Below, one piece after another: positions 30,841 to 44,700 of a stretch of DNA of 64,000 nucleotides. The notes under the pieces are model-generated. The model worked only from the letters and a program-made list of their open reading frames with translations. It made no database searches and was not told the DNA's origin. Source of the stretch: Sinonovacula constricta (Eukaryota > Mollusca > Bivalvia > Cardiida > Solecurtidae); the NCBI GenBank assembly GCA_007844125.1, contig CM017555.1, forward strand, positions 26,775,624 through 26,839,623. The letters run 5' to 3'. The position numbers were made by a program, and so were the translations under genes. Within the stretch, counting starts at the first letter, position 1. Every line of letters starts with the position of its first letter.

Positions 30841-31076
30841 TTGTTTGTGAATATTAACCCCGAACTGATGAATACATTACACGGTAGTTGCTGGTTCAAT
30901 TTCCCGCGCTAACCATTTTAACAGCACGAAAATCTCGTGAATAACGAAAAAATCATTTATCACGGCGAAATATTTTCGGCAAGCACATGTTCTTAATTTA
31001 TTTTACAACTGATATTGGAGCGTGTGCAACTACCGTGTAATGTATTCATCAGTTCGGGGTTAATATTCACAAACAA
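30841..31076. mobile_element. MITE with perfect inverted repeats of about 51 bp, TA-flanked
   Basis: The left arm runs from TTGTTTGTGAATATTAACCC to ...CACGGTAGTTGC (30841-30891). The right arm (31026-31076) is its exact reverse complement over about 51 bp. TA lies immediately outside each end, consistent with a Tc1/mariner-type MITE. The centre holds GCACGAAAATCTCGTG. Identical arms suggest a fairly recent insertion. Confidence 0.8.
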
Positions 31077-31769
31077 TATATTTGTATGCAAAGGCAGAAT
31101 TTAGTTTTTATAAAAAGAAAAATTTTAAAAAATAACTCAGAAGATTTAAGCATGATAGAGTTAAACAATGATGTACATTTATGTATGGAGAATAGAGGAA
31201 AATAATATAAAAATGTAAAAATAACAAAATTTTAAGCAAACGGTTTGCAGTAGAATATGTTGCCTGTAGAACATGACTTTTGGCCAATGATGAACAGTGC
31301 ATTTGTTGTGTGTTGAATATATTGGTTTTTATGTTAACTAAATTTGGATTGTTTAAATTGGTTAAAAACATATACATTTGATGTATTTGAAACTTGTAGT
31401 TAATATTTTCATGAGAAACAAGAGGATTTTTTCATAATTTGACAAAAGTTCAGGTCAAAAACTTTTTCGTTCACTGATGTTGCACATTGATATCAATGTC
31501 ATATTATACCAGGAGATTCCTGGATATGCTAAATTGGCCTTGCATACAAAAGCATGAAAAGAGCTAAAGCTACCAAAACAGGGCTGGAATCCAATATTTT
31601 TGGCACTGGCAAATTTCTGCTAGTGCTATAAATTTCAATTTGCAAAATCTAAATATTTTGTTTTTAACTGACCCCTTTACTTTGGTAAGTTTCATTTATG
31701 GAAAACACTGTTTTAGACATCATGTTATTAAATAACAAGTAATTATATCATATATACTGTCACTGTGTA

Positions 31770-31970
31770 TTACTTTATTCCTCTGACCATTCTGAGCAAT
31801 TGATCCAAAGTTTGTTCAACTTCACTGTCATTAATTAGGATTACCTGATCCATTTGCTCAGCACTAAGCGAGCATCTCCAGTCATCTCTAATTTGTTTCA
31901 TCAAAGAAAATACCTGCTTGTAAGAAGATATGTTGAGGGGTAAAGACCAGTCAAGTGAATGATGTGTCAA
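31770..31970 (-). pseudogene. hAT-like transposase C-terminal (dimerisation) fragment
   Basis: A short frame with SSYKQVFSLMKQIRDDWRCS followed by LSAEQMDQVILI, resembling the hAT C-terminal pattern S-x-E-R-V-F-S-x-M, then RxxLSxExxDxLxxI. The Glu-Arg usually found before VFS is Tyr-Lys-Gln here. Only the tail is present; no BED finger or catalytic core was found nearby. Assignment is from pattern memory, so moderate. Confidence 0.4.
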
Positions 31971-32794
31971 AGGTCAATTTAATGTTTAGTTCTTTTTCCC
32001 ATTTGAAACTGTTTTAATAAATGGTTTTGTTTGGGGGGGTTTGCCATCCTTTTTGGATGGGATTATTTGTTTTGCTTGCCATGATGCTAACAGACTAGGG
32101 CTCCATATCAGTCAGAATTATCGATACCATATTTGTACTGAAACAAAATGGTCGTTATTCAATATATCATATGATTTATAAAAACTTACATGTAAGTGCT
32201 GATTAATTTTCGTTTCTTGTGTTTTCAAATTAATAAACTATTGCAAATACTTTAATATGGAGAGTCCTTTTATTATAGCATCTGGTTTAGTACAGCATTG
32301 GTCATCTTTACACAAAGGAATCGATCATCAATTATTTTCTCTTGATGTTTTCCCTTGGGACACGCTAACTTTTGACTACTTGCCATTGGCCAGTATATAA
32401 ACTATGGGACAAATGCATCCACAACACTAACTTTCATGACTTCATGATTATAAGCTCTAGCTACATACCTGGTGCCCAACTGACTATCTGTTAACCCACC
32501 TCAGACACCAGTACAATACTACAACAGTGTTGCAATGCAAATGAACACACCAGAAAGCCAAAGCTTTCCTGTATTATCAACATCAGAGCAATGAACATGA
32601 TTGAAAACTCTCAAAACTTGCTTCAACTCAAATTAAACAAACCCAATGACATTGAACCTGATGTAAAGACGATTGCTCACAAAGTTGATCTATAGAAGAG
32701 AAAAATTGTCTTAGTGTAAGGCAGATTATTTGCTTATGACAAAACATTTGATGAGCTTGAAAAAAGCTGAACCTTTGTTTCGTAAACATGTGAG

Positions 32795-32880
32795 GGGTTG
32801 TTTGTTTGTTAGGTTTATCATCCCACAAACATTATTTCCATTATCTGGAGACAGTGTCAAAGGTTAAGATTCCAACTAAG
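32795..32880 (-). repeat. SINE family 1 tail fragment
   Basis: GTTTGTTAGGTTTATCATCC then CATTATCTGGAGACAGTGTC match the SINE tail at 22236-22560. The head is absent. Confidence 0.55.
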
Positions 32881-32936
32881 ATGAATGCCTAAACAATGAA
32901 ATCAAAAAATGATTTTTTTCTGAGGATTGGCAGTTG

Positions 32937-33215
32937 AGGTTCAAGTTTATGTTTTTTGGGCTTATCATCCCACTATCAGTATTTCAGTTATCTGGAAACA
33001 GTGTCCACTTGAAGCTGATATGGTGCAGCCTTCATTGTGATAGCATGCCATGAACTGGCATGATACCACACCCAGTCACATTATCTGGACCGCGGGCCAA
33101 CCAGTCATGGAACTACACTTATATCTGCTTGAATGTTAGCAAGGGAGCTATACCACTATCATTTTTAATAACTGGTATGTTGCAGCCCGGGATCGAAACC
33201 AGGGCCACCCATACA
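32937..33215 (-). mobile_element. tRNA-derived SINE, family 1
   Basis: Tail GGGCTTATCATCCCACTATC, body GTGTCCACTTGAAGCTGATA and GGCATGATACCACACCCAGT, and part of the inverted head (GGGATCGAAACCAGGG). The last part of the head is lost. Confidence 0.7.
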
Positions 33216-33942
33216 TGGATGAGTATCATGAGAGAAAATCTCTTGTTCTTAAATTTTGAGGAAAAAGAAGATTTTGAAAGACAAAAACAAACAGCAAAGA
33301 AGCAAACACCTTTGTGAAGTTGAATTAGGTATATAATCTGCAAGTATTGAAATAAAGATTGTATGTGTGCCTTGTCCAGTTGTAACAAAACTCAATTATT
33401 TTGTTTACATGCAAATGGTTAAACAGAAAGCCTGGGTGCATCTCAAGACCTCACATCAGAAACTAGCTACAAAAACTAAGAAACAAAAGAAGGTAATAAC
33501 CTATCTTAGTGCTGGAAATCGATTTCAACCCTTTAATTGATTATCGCTTTGATAAAAACAATTATATTTTAATTATTGATTATTTACCACCAAGTGAAAA
33601 AATAATTGTGTTTATTATTATAAATAGTACTACATATGTATATATGTTGGTTTTATAATCAAATTATAACAAAAATGTGTTTATTCATGAAAGTTGATGT
33701 TATTTTAATTGGTTACTACTGTATTATTATACACTGTGTAAATTATTTTAATTAAAGCTGTACATATCAGATATTTTCAGATTTAATAAGTCTATAAGTT
33801 GATAGAGTCAATCAAGAAAATAATTCTTGAAAACATGGTTTTAACAATGTCTTAGCTGTATACTATCTTGACAAATGTTTTTACTGTCAACAAGCTTTGG
33901 AGTTCACAGGAACATTATAAAAAAAATAAAGATTTCACTTAC

Positions 33943-34038
33943 CTGTCAGCCTCGTCGAACACCACATACTCCACAGATTTCAGCTTCAGGTTCATTTCAA
34001 CAACAACGTGCATGAATCGACCAGGCGTAGCAATAATG
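33943..34038 (-). CDS. DDX54: DDX54 exon 7: motif Ib and DEAD box
   Basis: 96 nt, acceptor actttcag, donor GACAG|gtaag. Reads [20 protein letters not shown] then [12 protein letters not shown]. The intact donor shows that splicing onward was intended at least originally, yet no partner exon (expected to start LFEMGF-like) is visible. Confidence 0.9.
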
Positions 34039-35457
34039 CTGAAAGTTATTGACACAAATGTGTGCATTGTTTTTGTTTTTTTAAATACATTGCAGCAATT
34101 ATAAACATTATATCATTATAATGTCTGGGTAGAACCACCGCTTCACCACAAGTCAGCTAAAACACCTTCCCACAAAAAGTCCTTTGCCTCAAACGGGACT
34201 CAAACCCACACTGTGAGAGGCTAAGCAGTCAGGAGTTACAAATTGGCGACTACCTCCACGCCACAGGCAACCTGACACTAATGTTAAATATATTTTAAAT
34301 TCAGATTTATATGTAAATTGTTGTTGTTTAATAGTTATTTATAACATGTTTTCTAAATACATAATCAAGTCACAAATTAAAGCAAAAATATATCAATAGC
34401 AAAAATATATCAATAAAAGGAATATGTAAACAAGAGAGCCATGATGGCACTTAAGCGTTCACCAGAGGACAAGGGCTTTTGGTAGGCTCATATCTGGTGT
34501 CAAGTAATTAAGAGTTGTTTACTTTATTATTCTTTGGTGAAGATTGGACCATAAGAGTGACTTCTGGTATGATCACAACATTTTCAGAGATTTAACCAAG
34601 TGGCATACATTCTGACCCCTGTAACAAACTTAACTATGGTTCCATGCAGGCAAACATTCTGGCCAAGTTAAGTGAAGATTGGGCCATAAATGTGGCCTCT
34701 AGCATGTTATTCTAAGATATGGCCTTAATTTTTGACTCCATGTGACTCAGCTATGAACCTGTCCAAGATTTCGTGCAGGCTAACATTTTGGCCAAGGTTG
34801 GTGAGGATTAGGCCATAAATGTGGACTCTAGTGTGTTCACTATGTTTTTCTAAGATTTAAACTAGAGACCCACTATTTGACCACACATAACTTAAAGGCA
34901 TCTCGAAAGGAATGTGGTATCCCACTGAGCCAGGCCCCCACATGCTATGACCAGACCTGCTAATTGCTGGTCATCACTGCAGGAAGTCTTTAGCCAACAT
35001 AGTACTAATCTGTCACAGTAAAACCTCTGATAGGTTAATGCAAAACTAAAATACCTGCTAGCAGGGATGTGAGACAGTAGGCTAGTTTTACACAAAGCCA
35101 TAAACATTAATGATAGTGATAATTTGGGTTGTTTACTATATGATCCCTTACAAATTCTTTATTGCATTAATTACTAGGTGTCAATTTTGTAACTGCAAGA
35201 TTATGTATTTATTTCATAGCTAAATATTTGATTTTGAAAATACTTGAGAGATACAAGTTTTAGTATTCAAAATGACATAAAATGAGTCTGAAGGACATTA
35301 TTCTAACAAAGAATGACTTTTAAAATTGCTTTTGTTAGAAACATTTCGTTTCATTTTACAAATCAAAATAAAATATAACTTAAAATATATATCAGAACTA
35401 AAAGAATGAAAGAAATAACAAAACCAACCAACAAAGTAAGAAAGAAAACAAATAAAG

Positions 35458-35536
<79 letters not shown>

Positions 35537-35666
35537 TGCGTAATTGGTATATTCACAACTGTTTCTTTTACAAACTGTGAATGACTATTTTCAACCCCCA
35601 GATAATAACAAAATGTATAAGAAATAACAAAATCAACCAACAAAGTAAGAAAGAAAACAAATAAAG

Positions 35667-35755
<89 letters not shown>

Positions 35756-38700
35756 TGATTGCGTAATTGGTATATTCACAACTGTTTCCTTTACAAACTG
35801 TGAATGACTATGTTCAACCTCCAGATATAGCATACATACACTTGGATCTTGACATTATTGTTAGTGATAATGTGGGTTGTTTACTATATGATCCCTTACA
35901 AATTCTTTATTGCATTAATTAATAGGTGTCAATTTTGTAACTGCAAGATTATGTATTTATTTCATAGCTAAATATTTAATTTTGAAAATACATGAGAAAT
36001 ACAAGTTTTAGTATTCAAAATGACTCTGAAGGACATTATTCTGACAATGAATGACTTTTTAAATTGCTTTTGTTAGAAACCTTTCGTTACATTTTACAAA
36101 TCAAAATAAAATATAACTTTAAATATATATGAGAACTAAAAGAATGAAAGAAATAACAAAATGTATAAGAAATAACAAAATCAACCAACAAAGTAAGAAA
36201 GAAAACAAATAAAGATTTATATATATATTGGATTGCGTAATTGGTATATTCACAACTGTTTCCTTTACAAACTGTGAATGAATATGTTCAACCCCCAGAT
36301 ATAGCATACATACACTTGGATCTTGAACAATACCTGTGTGACAGACTGTGGCAGCCTGGCTTATCAGAAAACAGATGCCCTCACATGCTGGGTGGGGCAA
36401 TAAATGGGGGGGGGTCACTTATATAAGGCTTTTGAGATGCCTTTAAGAACTCATCAACGATTTCATGTAGGCAAACATTCTGGCCAAGTTTGGTGAAGTT
36501 TGGGCCATAAATGTGGCCCCTAGCATGTTCACAAGGTTTTTCAAAAATTTTACCTAGTGACCTACTTTTTGACCCCATTTTTATTGCAGACAAACATTCT
36601 GGCCAAGTCTGGTGCAGAAGGGGCCATAAATGTGGCCTCTAGTGTGTTCACAAAGTCTTTCTAAGATTTGATCTAGTTACCTACTTTTGACCCCATGTGA
36701 ACCAGTTACAAACTTATCTGATATTTCATGCAGCCAAACATTCTGGCCAAGTTTAGTGGAGATTGGGCCATAAATGTGACATTTAGAGAGTTCACAATTT
36801 TTTTTCTACATGACCTAGTTATGAACTTATCTAAGACTTTCTGACCACTTTAGGTGAAGATAGAATAAAGATTGTAGCCTTCAAGTTATTTTCATGAACA
36901 AATTTTCACGACACACAACAAACAAAGGGGTATCAGAAAAGCTAAAGGACGTTGTCCTCAGGAGAACTTAAACATGACTTATATGATGAAAAATGTGACA
37001 TTTCCATCAAGACCAACATAATCTTTTGACTTACATGTCTGGATTTTCATGTAAAGCTGCAAACTGATCTTCCATTCTGTAATTAGAAAAAGAAATAGGA
37101 TGACACAACAAAATATTATACCAATATAATAAATATTAAAATAATAGAGGTAATATGTAAATAAATGCCTTATTGTGGTTTTTTATGTTTTTTGAAACAA
37201 ACACTATTAACCAATGGCACACCGCAGTCAGCTGGAAGACCTTCCCAAACCCTCCCGGTGAGGCTATGAAGTCAAAGACAAGACAGCATCTCTACCACTA
37301 TGCCATGGCAGCACCCATATATCCATGATCCAATTAAAGAATCACTAAATAACCTAAATATCTTGGCCAGTTATTTTGAAACTGTACTAAAGAAGCATGG
37401 ATATATACATTCAGTGCTAGGCAATTCGGCAACTTATTTTATGTATACTATACTTCTTTAACTTTTTAACTACACAAATTAGGAATACTTGCAATCTTAA
37501 TAAACCTGTAATGTGATCTTAACCATAATGGTTGCACTTTGTAAATGTAGAAATGTGACAAACACATGTCTGTTAGATGGAAAAGTTCCATTCAGTGGCA
37601 AACTATTGCTATATGTCACCCTTAGGAGTAGGGCATAAACAAGTTGGTAATTATTCCTATATGCCACCTTGAGAGGCAGGCATAAAGAAATTTGCAAACT
37701 ATTAAATAAGTCACTAACCTGTCTCCACCCAAGACGACTGCTGCACGAAGACCTGTGTATTTTCCAAGCTTAAAGATGACAACATCAACAAATTAGCAAA
37801 TTTAAAAGTTGAACAATAAAAAAACTGGCATCTTGGTTTTATAAATTCTATTATTTTGGATATGGCCATATCCATACTAAACTTTTATCAGACTTAAAGA
37901 ATTATTTTTAATAAAACAGTTCTTAACTACAGTGACCACTAAATATTATAATTGGACAGTATTATTTCATAATTATTTTGTATTTTTTGGGGGTTTTACG
38001 GCACACCGACACTTGACAGGTCATACGGCGCCGAATATTTCATAATTAAGAATTTCATGTAGACATGAAGTTGTAAACTAAAAGCGAACTTTTTAAATCC
38101 TCAACTTGTTCATAAAATTATTTTTAATCAATGCGAAAAAAGAAATGTATACTATAAATGCAAACTAACGGATAGCACCTTTAAATGGTACCATCTGCTT
38201 TAAAGGGAGATAACAAAAACTTTAAATGGAAGCACACACCTCCTTGGCAAACTTGAGTGTTTGTATGGCCAGTTCTCTAGTAGGTGACAATATGAGACCC
38301 CGAGCCCCTGAGACAGCAGAATGGTTCTGGAGTTTCTCAAACATTGGTATAAGGAATGCAGCAGTCTTACCACTACCAGTCCGAGCCATGGCAACCATGT
38401 CCTTACCATCCATAATCACAGGAACAGTCTAAAAATTATAAAAAAAAATAAAAACAATTAAACAAATATCACCAATTTGAAGATAAGCATTTGTAATGTT
38501 TCGACAATGAAATGACCTTATACAATTATGTATAAACATATGACCTTATCATATAATTAGAATAAAGTACATGAATGGAAGAATCCTTAAAAAGTCAAAG
38601 GTTTTTTTTCTCATTTAAAGTAGGAAAATTTGTCAAATTTTGAAAAGAATTCTACAATGAAAGGAACAGTTTATGTTGATAAGTTTTATGAATGTGACTT

Positions 38701-41700
38701 AAGAATATTTTTTATATGTAAGGAAATACTTAAGCTTGCATGAGAAAATATAACTAAGATTTTCATGAATACAAACAGAACAAGAGCTATTTCATGTGAA
38801 TTTGTTGATGAATTCAAAGGATGCAGAAAACTGAACAGAATAAAATATATGGTCATACATATGGAAGTAAAGTGCAAAAGGATTGAGTAAATATAAATCA
38901 TCAAGTGAAGGAAAAGGAAAAATATGTTTGGTTAAGAACAAAATGTTCCACAGTATTATATTATTACAATTTACTTAATAATAATTCAATATCTGTTACC
39001 AGTGATACTTAAGAAAAACTGCATTGACTGGACATAACACATGTCTAGATCAACAAAGCTCCTCCTTAAACATATAAAACAATCATCATTTCATGTTGCT
39101 GGTGAAAAAGTGACTTTCATACCTTTCTCTGTATAGGTGTGGGGACTTTGTAACCTTTCCGTATCACTCCTTTGTATACATTATAAGACAAACCTACAAT
39201 AAATGATAAGAGCTATAAACCACATCAATTTTGATACAGGAAAACTAAAATAAATATTTTGATAGGCAAAACATGATCTAGGTATAACATTGATAAATTA
39301 GTTTTTGTTAAAGTATACAAAATGTGGCTCACTACCCACACTCCCCCACACCACTTGGGTTTCACTGTGCAACAATAACTATTGACATCCTGAACAGCAT
39401 GTGACAAGAGTAAGTATCATGCTTGTTTACATGTTTCCATTGTGAAATGCTAAATTCTGATAAAAAGGACATATTGATAAACATTGCAAAATATATAAAA
39501 GAAGCTTTAGCATATTGAAAAAAAACAGCAGTATTCTCACACAATAAGTTTATCTTTATTAAAATATTCATTTTTCATTTTTTTTTGTTGGAATTTTTTA
39601 TTTTATAACTGAAAATACAAAGTATTTCTACATTATATTATTATAATAAACTCTTACATACTGTAACTATTGCATGTTTCCAACCACACGGTTTGCAAGC
39701 GTGGGGTGTGTGAAGTGGTGTGAGGCGTGTTTGTGTGTCTTTTCCTTCTTGATAAGTGCGATTGAGTACAAGTGTATATATTGGTGTGCAAGCGTGCCTG
39801 TATGCGTCTGTGTCTGTGTTTGTATGTGGTTTTGAGAAGACTTGATGCTCAGTGACAGTAACATTGATTGTAAGTATCTTGCAACTATGTACTATGTACT
39901 TGTTGAGACAAATGAAAGACTGTTCTGTTCTGATCTTGTTTATATTAATATAGGTGTCAATGTAAAAATGTTCCATAAGATTTAAATGTAATAAAATCAA
40001 AACAATTTTTGTAATTTAAAATTTTCTTGGACTTTATCATCAGAATAAAACTTAAATAGTTAACTATTTTTTTAAACTTTGTAATTATACTATCTGGTTT
40101 AAACCTTCCTTTTATGTGGCAGAAGTTGATGAGATCTGAAAGGTAAGTGACTAGCTGATGTCTAGATAAACAACACATCATTTTTTAAAGGCGCTTCTGT
40201 GCTCTGGTGGTTAAGACATTTCACACCAGGATTAGACACCAGATTAAAATACCCTGATTCGATAAATCTGACTGACCATTAAATATCAGTGTTTGGGTAA
40301 ATCTTCTGCACTTTTCCCAGGTAGTTACAACCTAAGTACTGGTTCTAACCAGGAAGTGAGCAGTGGAAAGGGAGTAATATTAAGTTGTTTCCAAATTGAC
40401 TGAAAGGATGTGAACAAAAACATTTGATGCTTCATCTAAATTGTATCCAATGGTTAAAAAAATGAGATAATTTAACAATGTAAAAATACCAAGTGAATAG
40501 ATCAGATTTAAAGAAATATGGGATATGATGCAGTGCAAATTTTACATAAAACTTACAGAAGTTATTTCCTCTCTTCTAGTACTTCTAAGTTCTCCTGCCA
40601 CCCCTTATTTACATCAAAAACATCAATTATTCAGCCAGAAGCGAAGATAAAATTACAATCACAATGCTCTCAATTTCATGAAACTTTCACTGTTAATATT
40701 TACAAGAAATAAATAAGCAAAAACAACAAATGGAAGAGAACATTTAATAACTAGAAATTTAAAAGGAAAACTGAAAAAACTATGTGTAATCATAATGCTT
40801 ACCCATGGATTGAAACCCGCCTGACTTCTTATTCTTTCTGTTCTGTTTAGTAACAAGGTCTCGTACATCTTTCCTCTCATCTTTGCCACTATCATCACTG
40901 TCTACATCACTGTCTTCTTCTACTACAGACTTTGTCTAGCCGAGTACAATAAAACAATATTTAAGCATAAATTTATCTTTGTTTCTTACTTATTTTAATC
41001 ATTTTATAATTGGTCACTTTTGCCAATCAAAACAATAACATGTGTATATCATAAACATAGATACAAAAACTATACGAATTACTAGCTGACCACATTTAAT
41101 TAACAATGTTAAAATAATTTATCTTAAAACCTCTTACATTTCACAAGCATAGTTAATACTATAAATAAGACCTACATTCCATATTTTACCTTTAACATAA
41201 TATTTTTTGTTATCTTCTCTGATATGCTAGGTTATATTCATGTAGCCCATCAATTTAATGCAGTGTTTGAGCAGGAATATTTCAGTTATAGGTTAGTCTA
41301 CCAAATGGTTTGTACAGATCAATAAAACATTTACCAGCATCAATATAAATATGAAAAATAATGTGTAATGCCATTAAATATTGTCAAAGTATTCCAAATG
41401 ATATGTAGCATAAACTTTACTGCATGTCTTTTAGAAAAATTAGTTGCTTTCTGCAGGTTCAATGAAGCAGGCCTAAGCATTCCAAAATGTCTTTTAATGT
41501 TTCATACTTCATAATTAAAATAACAATACTAAACGTTGTTGTTTGTGCATGCTACAGCATGTGTATTATAATGTAACACTATTATTAAATGATAATTTGT
41601 TGTCAGTTTACAACTATGGTCTTTTTGAACTATTATTAAGTTTAAAAAAAGAAGTATTTGTTCTAATTTTTCAACCATCTTGAACATATATTGACATTTA

Positions 41701-44700
41701 GTGTATAAAATTTTATTAAACAATCAGAATGTACATATTATATTTTTAAACTTATTATAAAAACACAGAGAACGAATATACGGGAAACATTTAAATAAAT
41801 TCTATTTATTACATGCAATTATGTTTATGTGTACACAAAACTTAAAAATAAAAATGTCACTTACTAAAACTAAAGTCCAACTGTTGTCAATTGACTGTCA
41901 CATTTAAAGTATTTTTAATTGGGGATCATTGATATCAAACAAGTAAACAGGTGTGAAATCAACTCCTAATCTTCCAGAATGTTTATTGTTACACTACATG
42001 ATTTTAACATCACGTATCAATTCAATATGTAAAGGTTAATTGTTTTTGGACATGTGTTTGCAATGATATTTTAAAGGTAATTTCATTCATTTTTAAACCA
42101 TTTTTTATTCAGCAAAAACAAACATATAATTCACTGCTAACTATGGCAAGTTTCTTTTTGTAACTATGTACGTTTACGTACCAACTAGACAACTCCTACC
42201 GGTATTAACAATAACTGCAGAATTATTAATCATTATTAATCATAAAATAAATAGTTATTTGACTAACCAAGGTATACTGATATATAGCGATATTGGGTAA
42301 AGTCAATACTGTACTGTGATACACAATGAGCATACTGCTTTTTACAATATTTTGTAAGTTTTGTTTGCTGCCACCATTTTGTGCATCCAAAGTCAAAGAT
42401 TCTTGTATTAATGAAAAGTGATTGCCGATAACCGACTGAAAATGTAGTCTGATGTCAAATACATGCTAGGGTAGTTCATTCTAAACCTCTCTGGATATGC
42501 GGCATACTCGATTTGCCTTTGCAGTATTCCTTTCAATAACAGTTTTTAACTAGATTTTGGCTTTTGATCTGACAATTTCATTTATGGCGTTAAGAAAAAA
42601 TTGTTGCAATGAAACATGACTCCACTGGAATTAACATTTACTAAAAATAGACAATTTGTTTTAGGACAGTTTGCTGCAGAATACTTAGAACATCATCATT
42701 ACCTTTCGTTCGACACTTTTATTGAACACGACTGTTGCAAAGTGTAAACAATATGGCAGAGCCGATTGAATATTATAAAGAACGCCGAATTAAATCGCAA
42801 AAAGAAAATGTGGTGGGCCACTTCTAAATAAAGTATGACAGGTCAACAAAGAAAATTTTTGAAGATGTCGCATTTTGTCAACATTTTTATGGACATGTTA
42901 GATACAGTGGAGGTACAACCAACCTAAATACATAAGTGAATCGTCATCATAATTAACTGGGTGCATTTTTACAGTTTATTTCGATTGTTTTTACTTTGCT
43001 ACCTTCTAGTCGTGTTACTTTCTTGTCTCTGCGTTTACCTGTTATAAAGTTTATAATGGTATATCATATTACACTCAGGCATTTGTTGTTCATTCTGTTC
43101 ATTACAATTGGATGAAATGCTCCCAAAGTTAAAGGTGAAATGCTTATAATAGTTTGATCAAATATGGCAATATATTGTGGTATGTATTGCAATACATTTA
43201 ATATGTATCACAATATATCGTGGTACACTTCAGGCGTATCGTGACAGCCCTACCAGACTGATATCTAAACATCTCAATAATCCTATTTGTCTCTCATGTA
43301 AGCCTTGCATGACCTTTTACATTTTGTGAGAGAATTAGATAGGAATTTTTTCTTGATTGCCAGGATTATACTCTCTCAGCTTAATAAATATCAGGAAACA
43401 ATCAGAGAAAAGCACAACATGTTCAGAACAAGATGATAAGTTTCTTGTGAAATCAATAAGTGTGTTAACTGTGCATTTTTTCTAAGTGGCGGCAAACTTC
43501 AGATCATGATGGATCAAAGAAAATGTGGCTTCTTTTTTGTCAACCCATTAGCCCATTTAAACATGGCCAATTTTGATTCTTTAGAGCTTGACAGTGATTT
43601 CAGTTAATGACTGGAATGTTCTTAGTGCAATTTTTGCGAATGTTATGAGTAAGTGAAATTAACAAGAGTATATCAGCACATACTGATTCTGACTTCAGTC
43701 ACTGAAACCGCGGAGAAATTTTGCAACAACACTTCACCACTCTGCAAAACACCACTTTTGTGGGTTAAGTATATTCTTTGCAAACTAAAATTTTTTTTGG
43801 CTCAACTCTGACACATGCGCTGTTAAATGGGGTAACGAAACATCTAGGTACAAAATATCTGAGGTTTGAAATGTAACAGGTAGAGAAACAGAAGGTAGCC
43901 AAACATCTGTAAATACTTTGAGATACCTGACAATAGTCAAAAATCTCTTATATAACAAATAAATCTATTGATTTCTTATTTACTTGGCAAAAATTTGTAA
44001 TGTAACTCATAAATCTGAAAACTCAATGTCTATTTCACTTCTCTTGAACATAAAGTAGTTTTTGTATCGCCTGTGGGGAGTTATCTTAATATTTGTTGCA
44101 TGGTATGGTATAGGGAGCCATCGGCCTTTGGATATTGAATAAAAAGTTAAAAAATAAATGCCAGCATGTAAAATGATGAAAAAATATTTGAAATGGCTTA
44201 TTTGTAGGACTAAAGTGTCTAGTCAATTTGAAACGACTATTTACAAATTCCTAACTGACCTTAAACCAGACCACATACTCAATCACATGGTTAAACTATA
44301 AAAATAGTCTGAACATGTGACAGAGGAAAATGTAATAAACAGATGATATAATAAAAAATGCGTCCTCACATGAAAAATAAGGAAAACATACCTGAGCTAC
44401 ATTTTCGACTTCTTCAAAATCAGAGTTATCATCTTCTCCTGGCTTTGTGTATTTCTTATTCTTCCATTTTGATTTACCCTTTGGTGATTTCTCAGGTCTT
44501 TTGTTTCTAGCCGGTTGAGACCTTTCTTCAACTGACGAATTTCTGTCAAATTTATTATTGGCCTGGCTTTTGGAAGAATTGTTTTGAAACTTGTTCTGTT
44601 TTGCCAATCCGTGTTTTCCAGCTTTATTATCTGCCTTACTTTTAAGCTTTGAAACCTTTCCCTTCAACTGCTTCCTTACTCGTTTAACGTCTCTTTTCTT

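Larger units (their letters stand above)
24301..33942. other. Gap between convergent GTPase and DDX54 genes; repeats only
   Basis: No host gene could be supported in these 9.6 kb on either strand. It holds the SINEs, MITEs and GATGGT array listed separately and a hAT transposase scrap at 31770-31970; the rest is AT-rich sequence without recognised content. Importantly, none of the missing DDX54 exons (motif III onwards) was found here. Confidence 0.5.
35400..36310. repeat. Internal triplication within the TTAA element
   Basis: The block AACCAACAAAGTAAGAAAGA ... AATAAAGATTTATATATA ... GATTGCGTAATTGGTATATT ... TTTACAAACTGTGAATGA occurs three times (about 35424-35605, 35632-35830 and 36180-36300). 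A longer flanking stretch (GGTTGTTTACTATATGATCC and onward) is duplicated at 35127 and 35875. The third block has only a very short TA tract. Confidence 0.75.
34896..36442. mobile_element. TTAA-flanked DNA element with (TA)n runs (about 1.55 kb)
   Basis: Left end AGGCATCTCGAAAGGAATG and right end GGCTTTTGAGATGCCT are inverted repeats (AGGCATCTC shared). Both are flanked by TTAA (34892-34895 and 36443-36446). The host repeat reads continuously across the insertion, which confirms the boundaries. Subterminal GC-rich parts also mirror loosely (CCAGGCCCCCACATGC left; CACATGCTGGGTGGGGC right). The interior is a partial triplication holding two (TA)n arrays. No transposase frame. Confidence 0.75.

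Noticed and set aside
32090..32110. TAGGGCTCC as the left end of a hAT element paired with CAGCCCTA at 43252
   Set aside because: The two are 11 kb apart with no matching 8-bp flank; the phrase is too short.
35398..35643. Tyr-Ile repeat protein frame
   Set aside because: Translation of a (TA)n microsatellite.
39641..40000. 119-codon His/Thr-rich - strand frame
   Set aside because: It runs through GT-rich low-complexity sequence inside DDX54 intron 2 and shows no domain.
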